Of a stretch of DNA of 15,583 nucleotides, positions 1 to 6,700 are shown piece by piece. The stretch covers positions 1 through 15,583 of the forward strand of contig JADNRV010000727.1 in NCBI GenBank assembly GCA_015499995.1. The letters run 5' to 3'. Every line of letters begins with the position of its first letter. The stretch's first letter is position 1. The position numbers and the translations under genes were made by a program. The notes beneath the pieces were generated by a model. That model was not told where the DNA came from and did no database searches. It saw only the letters and a list, made by a program, of their open reading frames with translations. This stretch comes from Flammula alnicola (lineage: Eukaryota; Basidiomycota; Agaricomycetes; Agaricales; Strophariaceae).

Positions 1-177
1 CGAACAGTTCGGTGTGTATTGTGTTTTGTCTTGGAAGACCATACCTATATTCATTGCTCATTGAACTGTTTGTCACCGTTAGAACGTACACCATCGGGCA
101 AGATTCTCAAGGCGGATTTGCGAAAAGTGGCAGCAGAAGCCTGGTCGAAGAGGTCCACTCAAAAGGCGAAGCTGTAA
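1..177 (+). CDS. 3' end of an AMP-dependent acyl-CoA synthetase/ligase, partial
   Basis: Only the last two exons are present. The first runs 1-11, a GT..AG intron spans 12-82, and the final exon runs 83-177, ending in TAA. The joined frame reads EQFERTPSGKILKADLRK and then about 17 more residues ending QKAKL. RTPSGKILK is the C-terminal motif of the adenylate-forming (ANL) superfamily, in which the lysine acts in the adenylation half-reaction. Members activate carboxylic acids, such as fatty or aryl acids, to CoA thioesters via acyl-AMP. The terminal AKL fits a type 1 peroxisomal targeting signal, so a peroxisomal enzyme is likely; 4-coumarate:CoA ligase-like or fatty acyl-CoA synthetase both fit. 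The substrate cannot be told from 33 residues. The family call rests on the motif alone, but motif, frame, splice sites and stop agree. Confidence 0.72.
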   Translation, partial: RTVRCVLCFVLEDHTYIHCSLNCLSPLERTPSGKILKADLRKVAAEAWSKRSTQKAKL

Positions 178-729
178 CATGATATTAAACGCTGCATGCT
201 CCCTTATATAGACCTAAAGTCGTTAATCATTAAATTAATGACCATTATAACGCTGATAAATATAATTTGCATCATACACTCACTGCCGTGTTGTTTCTGC
301 CAAATTATGCGAGAACAACTGGTGCTGAACTGAACAATCGTTTTTCAATACATACTCGTAGGCGATCACTCTTTCTATCAATCCCACGTGATATGATCGC
401 ACTAGCGCACACAAAGCGCTAATTTAAGCGCCAGCATCTAATGTCAGTAAACATTGGCACCTTCCTTGCGCACATGGATAACATCATTTCTATGACTTCT
501 TGCTCTCATTAAGCAACGTTCTGAAAGGCATCATACAAAATGGCAATAGGTCGATGTTCCTACTTATTAGTCCGAGACCACCCCGACTAAGCACTAGGCA
601 GCCATTCCAGTTGAACGACACTTTTTTGCATTTCCGGATCTGTTCCGGATCTGATAAGATCCTTATTTTTCGGGTTTAAAATTTAAACTTAGCTTAGGTG
701 GACAAACTTTATGTATTGTATAGTCATAT
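178..729. other. AT-rich intergenic stretch, no gene seen
   Basis: No convincing ORF or RNA gene was found on either strand. It holds the 3' flank of the acyl-CoA ligase gene. Small patterns are a CACGTG box at 385-390, a tandem TTCCGGATCTG repeat near 634-655, and a GTTTAAA/TTTAAAC inverted repeat around 674-688. It ends at the TAT target site of the transposon. Confidence 0.6.
727..729. repeat. Target-site duplication, left copy (TAT)
   Basis: TAT directly precedes the CACTGTG end. The matching copy is at 2630-2632, directly after the CACAGTG end. Three bases alone are weak evidence, but they abut both inverted repeats exactly. Confidence 0.65.
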
Positions 730-750
730 CACTGTGGACTCCAGACCCGG
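730..750 (+). repeat. Left terminal inverted repeat of the transposon
   Basis: It starts CACTGTGGACTCCAGACC. It pairs with the inverted right end at 2609-2629 at 18 of 21 positions; the mismatches are at end-positions 8, 11 and 19. A subterminal hairpin, AATTGCC/GGCAATT, lies just inside at 784-806. Confidence 0.75.
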
Positions 751-1247
751 GACAAATACCTGGTCAATCCGGTAGAAAGTCGCAATTGCCCCTTTAACAG
801 GCAATTATATAGTCTTTTCGCATTTTTTCCCAATCTAGTTCTATTTACCTGATTTTAACTGGTAATCAGCTTAGCGGGTGATTTTTACATGTTGAGCGAG
901 TACTGGGCTTCTGTTTGGCTTCTGTGCCCAATTAACTGGTAAAGTCAACTGGTTCTATATACCAGATTTGACCCAGTATTTTTCAATACTTGTTAAACAG
1001 GTACTTAATAGTAATTTATAGAGTGGGTTTGACTGATTGACGGTGATTGTATTTTCTAGATTTGTATATATTTTCTGTGTACAATTCTACCACATTCTAT
1101 TACTACATCCTATTACTACAATTCAACTTCTATCATTCTCAAGATATGGAAAGTTTTCCTGTGTTTCCGCGCTCGCTGGCCAAGTGCGAGACGTTTGGGG
1201 TGTCCGTGTGTTGTTGAATTGCACAGCTAGCGTAGATGCGGTCCGAC

Positions 1248-1319
1248 CATGCCGAGGCCCGACATTGAGTTTTGCCACAAAGTCACGTGTGGCAAAACTC
1301 GATGTCGGGCCTCGGCATG
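1248..1319. repeat. 32-bp near-perfect inverted repeat with 8-nt loop
   Basis: Arm 1 (1248-1279) and arm 2 (1288-1319) pair over 32 bp. The single difference (T1266 against G1301) becomes a G-U pair in RNA. The loop at 1280-1287 is AAGTCACG, and CACGTG spans the loop and arm boundary (1284-1289). Outward, pairing continues only weakly (CCGAC against GTTCGG). The near-identity of the arms suggests a recent inverted duplication. If transcribed it would form a long double-stranded RNA stem. It lies inside the transposon, just upstream of the thiolase fragment, and no target duplication flanks it. Confidence 0.85.
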
Positions 1320-1452
1320 ATGTTCGGCTTGTTTTTTCACTGCGACGTCTATGTCCGCCTCCGATAAGTAGCACGCCCGCCACCTGTCGCTATCACACAG
1401 TTCACGGGGACCTCGTTAAATCGCACACCTCCATCTCCCTCTCTCGGCTCTC

Positions 1453-1940
1453 CTTGCTGCTGCGAGCGCTGCTCGGGTGGCCGTGCTGCACGCTGGCATC
1501 CCTGTCGAAGCATCTGTCAACACCGTGAACCGCCAGTGCTCATCTGGCTTGACCATTATCAACCAAATGGCAAACCAGATCTGCGTGGGGCAGATCGATA
1601 TTGGCATTGGTGCGCACCCAACTATACACATAGTCTGGCTTCTCTACTCGCTGTACGCTGTATGCTTACCTCAGCAGTCCTTGTTATTTTGATTCCAGGT
1701 GCGGGTGTCGAGTCCATGACATGCGGCTATGGCCCGGGCAGCTTAAGCAACCTCGCAGACGAAGTGCTCGTCACCCAAGCTGCCAAGGACTGCTTGCTCC
1801 CCATGGGCATCACCTCCGAGAACGTCGTGAAAGAATACTCCTTCTCCCGCCAGGTGCAAGACGACTTCACCTCCTCGTCCTTCCAGAAAGCCGCTGCAGC
1901 GATCAAGACGCAACAAAGAAGCCGCCGAGGCAGGAAATGA
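1453..1940 (+). pseudogene. Captured internal fragment of a peroxisomal 3-ketoacyl-CoA thiolase gene
   Basis: Two exons, 1453-1609 and 1699-1940, join across a clean 89-nt GT..AG intron (1610-1698). The result reads HAGIPVEASVNTVNRQCSSG and later GIGAGVESMTCGYGPG, DCLLPMGITSENVVKEY and FQKAAAA. This is the thiolase N-terminal core around the nucleophilic cysteine of the QCSSGL motif, the residue acylated in the last step of beta-oxidation. Homology begins near 1453, where the frame upstream runs into a TAA at 1417-1419. It ends near 1901, after which the frame carries unrelated residues to TGA at 1938-1940. The N-terminal start, the second catalytic cysteine and the whole C-terminal half are absent, so it cannot be an active thiolase. 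The retained intron shows the copy was made from DNA, not from spliced mRNA. It lies wholly inside the transposon. Confidence 0.8.
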
Positions 1941-2094
1941 CAACAACAGCAGTAGGGGTGAGGGCAAGGGTGAGGGCAGTGGTGGAGGCGAGGGTAGTCT
2001 ATCCGGAGCAGGTGGAGGTAGAGAGGAGGACGAGGACGAGGAAGAGGAAGAGGAGGAAGCCGCACGCCCTCTGAAACGCGCTCGTAAGAATTGA
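1902..2094 (+). pseudogene. Acidic, glycine-rich tail with NLS-like end, possible second captured fragment
   Basis: In the frame one base ahead of the thiolase fragment, sequence from about 1902 reads EAGNDNNSSRGEGKGEG, then a Gly/Ser stretch, a run of Asp/Glu, and RPLKRARKN before TGA at 2092-2094. Acidic runs followed by a basic KRARK cluster are common at the ends of nuclear proteins. It follows the end of thiolase homology directly, which suggests a junction between two unrelated gene pieces. An alternative is plain purine-rich low-complexity DNA that happens to be open. The family is not recognised, and no start or separate promoter is visible. Confidence 0.35.
1955..1976 (+). other. G-quadruplex-type motif
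   Basis: Four G-runs (1955-1958, 1962-1964, 1968-1970, 1974-1976) are separated by loops of three bases (TGA, CAA, TGA). It sits at the start of a long purine-rich tract (about 1950-2060) inside the transposon. The pattern fits the standard rule; whether it folds is not known. Confidence 0.5.
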
Positions 2095-2608
2095 TGACAA
2101 CCTCAGCAGACCCTAAGTAAGTACAATTGTTCATATTTTTCCATCTCTCGTTCTGTAGCTACATCTCGTTCTATATCTATAACTAGTCTGTATCAATTAC
2201 TGTTCATAATTCGGTGTTTTTCAGTCTCTGAATACTCCCAGTCTAAGTGGTGGAATTTAACCCAATTTCCCTGAAAAAATTCCCTTGAGAACAAGGGACT
2301 TTTCCCGGTATGAATATGCTAAGATCCCCAGTTCTCCGAGTATAATAGCATTGCCTCACGGCCCATATGGCTTTCTTCTATTTACCTGCTAGACATGACT
2401 AAATACTCCGTGAACTGGTCAAAAAAATTACCGGTTGTAACTAGTAAAGGGAGACAAAACGCCAGCAATATAAACTGGCTATTCTGGTACATTTTGCCAA
2501 ATTCACACTACCGGTTTGTCGGGTACAAGCTCAGGTAAACCAGTTATATTCTACAGATTAACGAGTATATTCTACCTGCCCTGCCTGTCATTTAACCGGC
2601 CATTAATG

Positions 2609-2629
2609 CCAGGTCTGGGGTGCACAGTG
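2609..2629 (-). repeat. Right terminal inverted repeat of the transposon
   Basis: Read on the minus strand it starts CACTGTGCACCCCAGACC. It is followed on the plus strand by TAT (2630-2632), which duplicates the TAT at 727-729. A small hairpin, TCCCTT/AAGGGA, lies inside the element at 2281-2298. Confidence 0.75.
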
Positions 2630-2642
2630 TATGCAATCTGTT

Positions 2643-2960
2643 TTAGAAATTTTCTGGACCGGCTTCTCCGTTCTCTGCTACTTTCAACTTTGACAGCAAG
2701 AAATTCCCTTCTGTCTGCCATTTCAAGGGCAACATAATCGGTGGCTGTCCTCCATCGAATTTCAATTCACCTTTAAGCGGCTTTTCCAGGCCAACGAATG
2801 AACTCAAATGTCCACCGGCCACAGACACTCTCTGGGTCCAAAAGTGCTGCATTGCGCTGCGCTCCGGGTCACCGCGTATAGTTAAATCGAGCGTTGTGTA
2901 TTTCTCCCATTTCTTCCCCAGGAACATTATCGGCTTTAATGTCTGGTTCACCCGGGGGCT
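2643..2960 (-). CDS. Unrecognised open frame, possible gene fragment
   Basis: This minus-strand frame is open from just after a stop at 2961-2963 to a TAA at 2643-2645, about 105 residues. It reads plausibly as protein, with segments such as KKWEKYTTLDLTIRGDPERS and VAGGHLSSFVGLEKPLKGEL, but no family is recognised. There is no ATG at its start, so it would have to be the last exon of a spliced gene or a remnant. Its stop lies only 13 bp from the right end of the transposon, so the element would have inserted in its 3' flank. No signal peptide or membrane segment is evident. It may be a chance ORF. Confidence 0.25.
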   Translation of the reverse strand, partial: SPRVNQTLKPIMFLGKKWEKYTTLDLTIRGDPERSAMQHFWTQRVSVAGGHLSSFVGLEKPLKGELKFDGGQPPIMLPLKWQTEGNFLLSKLKVAENGEAGPENF

Positions 2961-3028
2961 CTATTCTCCTAACTCGACCATCTCTTCCTTCGGCACATCA
3001 CACCGATCGACTAGTTATTTAAATCATC

Positions 3029-3286
3029 ATGGCAGAACAAGTCAGATATTGGGACAATCGCACTACAGGAACGATTCTGGGAGCCTGTTATTCGACACTG
3101 GTACGCAATCGACACCGCAAGACCAAGGACAAGGCGGCATCTATTGAGCTTGAGTTATGTACTCTGCTTGGAGCCCACTCATCCGGTGTTGAACCCCAAA
3201 TGCCAACCGGAAGCTGCGACGTTACACTACCTCAACTCCCTTCCAGCAACCTCGGTCGCAGTCGTTATGTAGCTATGGAACCTTGA
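3029..3286 (+). CDS. Small hypothetical ORF (85 aa)
   Basis: The ATG sits in a good context (ATCATCATGGCA) about 10 bp after an AT-rich TTATTTAAA. The frame gives 85 residues beginning MAEQVRYWDNRTTGTILG and ending SRYVAMEP. No domain, signal peptide, membrane segment or prenylation CaaX end is visible. A possible splice donor (GTACGC) near 3101 leaves open that this is a first exon. The family is not recognised and a chance ORF is possible. Confidence 0.25.
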   Translation: MAEQVRYWDNRTTGTILGACYSTLVRNRHRKTKDKAASIELELCTLLGAHSSGVEPQMPTGSCDVTLPQLPSSNLGRSRYVAMEP

Positions 3287-3400
3287 GGTCTAGTAACACA
3301 TCGCAGTGAGGAGAGTCGGACTCGGAGTATTAGGCATTCATGTCACGTCCCCCCCACAAAGCACTGCAGCGACGAGTTAAATATTTCAAGACATAAATAT

Positions 3401-3429
3401 GCTGGGCTTCGAAAAGCTTCAAGTCCAGC
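3401..3429. repeat. Small inverted repeat, first of a pair
   Basis: GCTGGGCTT (3401-3409) pairs with AAGTCCAGC (3421-3429) at 8 of 9 positions, with a wobble at the ninth, across an 11-base loop. Confidence 0.45.
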
Positions 3430-3438
3430 ATTCAGCTT

Positions 3439-3474
3439 CCAGCCTGTAGTAGAAATGCTACTCCCTCAGGCTGG
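3439..3474. repeat. Small inverted repeat, second of a pair
   Basis: CCAGCCTG (3439-3446) pairs perfectly with CAGGCTGG (3467-3474). An inner AGTAG/CTACT stem extends the fold. It starts 10 bp after the preceding hairpin. Confidence 0.5.
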
Positions 3475-3673
3475 ACCGTGGACATCGAGACGTTAGGTTG
3501 GCGGAGGTACAAGATCGGTCATACGGATAACCGCAAGCGATTTATTATGTTTCCTTTCTCAGAAGGATATGAGGTGAACAATATTGGCCTTCGAGCTTCA
3601 AGCTAGTTGAATGTCTATGAATAGGGGCCAGTCCTGGCCAGTCGCTGAATTATAATATTGCAGGAGATTGAGT

Positions 3674-3683
3674 GTCACGTGAC
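3674..3683. promoter_or_regulatory. Palindromic E-box GTCACGTGAC
   Basis: A perfect 10-bp palindrome with a CACGTG core lies 111 bp upstream of the IQGAP ATG. In fungi CACGTG is bound by bHLH factors such as Cbf1. The role here is inferred from sequence and position only. Confidence 0.4.
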
Positions 3684-3794
3684 CCTGTCCATTAAATTGG
3701 CGTCCTCGGCGGTCCTACCGCTTCATGTTCTTTGACTGCAGTTGACGACTACCTGACCTTTCTCCCGGTTACGACAAGAATGACATAGACGCGA

Positions 3795-6700
3795 ATGGAT
3801 CGCCCAAATTCCATACCATCGACTCCGTCAAACGGCCAAAGATCTGGCTCTTCCGCGCCCTTCGCATACCAGACGCGTTTACTGGAGCGTACATCATCTC
3901 GGAGCAGTGCAAACTCGTTATCCCGGAGCAATTCACAATCGGGCATCAGCATTTTAACCAATACAACAGGCTCGTCTGTCGCATCTGTCGCACACCGCCG
4001 ATGGACCCCTTCACATCGACCAGCAAACAGTTTAGATGCTGTACGGGGCAGGTGGGAAGAGCGGTCTAGGGAGGCTCTCTTGGAAGACCATAACTTGTCG
4101 TCGAGTCCAAGTAAGGAAGGCCCAGGAGCGACAATCCCAACTCCTTCGAGTACTGGAAGTACATCTGCGTCTTCTGAGAGTCAGGTCAAGCCCGATCGCG
4201 ATCGACCACTTACCCCGACTTCCTTCGCTTCAAGCAGAGAAAGTCACACCACCCCGAAATATCTCAAACGACAAACCATGCCCGCACCCATTATCACATC
4301 TCCTTTATCTCCCAATTCTACAGGAATAATGGTGGAGGCTGATTCCCATTTGTCTCCCACCCCTCATCGAATACACATACCCGTCCAAGGTTCACCAACC
4401 AAGCAACCGTCATGGCGATTGGATATTCCAGACACGAAGTCAACCTCTTCAAATCCATCAAGCACATCTCCAATCCCCTCGTCTTATACCCGAACGCAGA
4501 GGGCACAGACATTAGATTCCACATCTAGTTGGACGCCTAGCCGTTCAAGGGTTGATCCCACAGATGCTATTTCTCCCTTGAAATCCGATGGAATCAAGTC
4601 ACAAGTAAACATATTCTCAGCAACGCGTTCCCCGATTGGTTCTGAACCTAGCGTTCAAAGCCCGCCTATCAAGCCCACTAATCATCGACCTTGGTCCCGA
4701 AGCGGCTCCATCTCTAGTCCAGTCGATCTTACTCCAACCAGACAAAGCTCTCAAAGCAAGTCACCACCAGCCTCAGTAATGCACCCGAGTCCTTACCGAA
4801 GCTCATATATGGCAAACAAGAAGGCCGATTCTTATGGCGAGGCTTTGTCGGTTACAGGAAGACGTAAGCTTGGAAACCATCTGCCTCGGATAGCCAGCGG
4901 CGATGGCGATGATTCTTGGGTTGTTGAACCAAAACCACCGAAGAAGCCCGAGGAGCCTCGATCTAGACAAGTTGATAGGCTGAGGTTACGCGAAAGAAAC
5001 GCGAACGTGGATGTCCAAAGACAAAATTTGACGCCGTCAGCCATCCTTTCGGGCGCTGGTACCGGGGTTGCAGGTTTGCCGGGTCGGATACCATTAAAAG
5101 CTCCCAATCTTGGTGTTACCCCGACGCCTTCTTCTCGTCTTCTTGGTGGATCCTGGGCCGATAAACAACGACACCTCCTGCACGCATATGAGTATCTATG
5201 TCATGTCGGTGAGGCTCAACAATGGATAGAGGGCTGCCTGGGAGAAGAACTGGAATTTGGTGTTGTTGAAATGGAAGATGGTCTCCGCAATGGTGTAGTC
5301 TTGGCGAGACTCGTTAGGGTTTTCCAAGGTGAAGCCTCTGTTAGAAGAATATATGAAGTAAGTCCTAAGAGTTTTGATGTCTTGACGGGTGCATTGAACA
5401 CGAAATTCCAGGATGCAAAATTGGATTTCCTTTATTCGGACAATATCAACCATTTCGTTAGATTCGTCCGCGAAGTGGGGCTGCCAGAGGCAAATAATCC
5501 GTTAGATATTATTGGCGATATACTTAACCTTTTTGTCCATAATTCAGGGATTTATATTCGAACTTACGGATCTGTACGCAAAGAAAAACCTTCCTAAAGT
5601 GATTTATTGTATCCATGCGTTGAGGTGAATCAAACCCATTCATCATATGTTGTCAGTTCTAATTTTTCACAGTCATCTCCTCGCCCGCCGTGGAATGGCT
5701 TCGCGGATAGGCAATCTACTTGGCCAACTGCATTTCTCGGATGATCAATTGCAGCAAACTCAAAAAGGTTTGAAGGAGGCTGGCGTTTCCATGCCCAATT
5801 TTGGGAATGTTGGTCGGGAATTGGCAAAGGAAATTAATGAAGAACCCGAGGTCGAGGAGGAGACTGAAGATGAGCGTAAGTGCATCATTATACCTATATC
5901 ACGGCGACTAATAATCCAAGCAGGACGCGACAGACTGCTATTGGAGAACGAGTCGTCGATCATGGCACTTCAAACGCGTGCTCGAGGGTTCCTTGCCCGA
6001 AGACAATTGACCGCATTCAAAGGCCGCGTGCATCTTGCAGAGCGTCACATCGTTAAAGTGCAAACACACGCCAAAGGTGTTCTGGTTCGTAGGCGATTAG
6101 CGGCTGAAAGACGGGCACAAGACGCCTTAGTCCCATGGGCGGTCGCACTGCAGGCTTGTGCGCGTGGTGTCCTTGTCAGAAGACGGCGGCGGGCTCAGCT
6201 GCATGCCTTGAAAACATCTCTTGGCTACATTCTCAAAATCCAGGCGCAAGTCCGAGGTGTGCTGCAACGGCGTCGCTTCAATCGTCTGAAGGCTGCTCTC
6301 CGAAAAATCAATCTTTCGACTAAGCGTCTTCAAGCAGCATCCCGTGGACACCTTCTCCGTCGGACTCAGAAAGAACTTACAAAATCTTTTTTCTCACCCA
6401 AGATCGGGATGTCCGTTTGTGCGCTCCAGGCTCATGCCAGAGGAGCTTTGGTCCGTCTCCGAGTCGAAAGACGTCTCCTTGGACTTCAGCGTGCCGAAGA
6501 TAGTATTATTGCACTACAGGCGCATTGCAGAGGCTTGATAATGCGGAGAAGGATGCGAGCGCAGCTGGCGAAGCTCGAGGATGTGACACAGATCGTGATT
6601 TCTATTCAAGCGGCCGTACGCACATACTTAGCAAGAAAACGACTGTTGATGCTCATTAGAGGTCTACGGAAGGCCACGAGCGTCATTGTGGGTTTGCAAG

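Larger units (their letters stand above)
730..2629. mobile_element. Non-autonomous CACTA-type DNA transposon carrying gene fragments
   Basis: The left end at 730 reads CACTGTG and the right end at 2629 reads CACAGTG, its reverse complement. Over the outer 21 bp the two ends match at 18 positions when one is inverted, and weaker similarity continues for about 18 bp. The three bases outside each end are TAT (727-729 and 2630-2632), a 3-bp target duplication. CACTA/CACTG ends, 3-bp duplications and repeated subterminal motifs are the hallmarks of the CACTA (EnSpm, including fungal Plavaka-like) superfamily. The core motif AACYGGT occurs at 857, 934, 947 and 2413, and inverted at 2430, 2510 and 2539. 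No transposase is encoded, so it would need a transposase in trans. The interior (about 1140-2100) is GC-richer than the ends and holds host-gene pieces. The superfamily call is inferred from ends and duplication only. Confidence 0.72.
3287..3794. other. Intergenic region upstream of the IQGAP gene
   Basis: No gene was found. It holds two neighbouring small hairpins (3401-3429 and 3439-3474) and a CACGTG box close to the IQGAP start. The last 130 bp are pyrimidine-rich in places, as is common in fungal promoters. Confidence 0.55.

Noticed and set aside
1248..1319. Hairpin as a separate MITE
   Set aside because: No target duplication is visible outside the arms, so a nested element cannot be supported.
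1037..1528. 163-residue plus-strand ORF across the hairpin region
   Set aside because: It crosses transposon end, hairpin and thiolase fragment in a wrong frame, and its composition is not protein-like.
1727..2134. 135-residue minus-strand proline-rich ORF
   Set aside because: It is the antisense of the purine-rich acidic tract and the thiolase fragment; low complexity explains its openness.
730..2629. Element as a Helitron
   Set aside because: It has inverted ends and a target duplication, which Helitrons lack, and no hairpin-CTRR 3' end.
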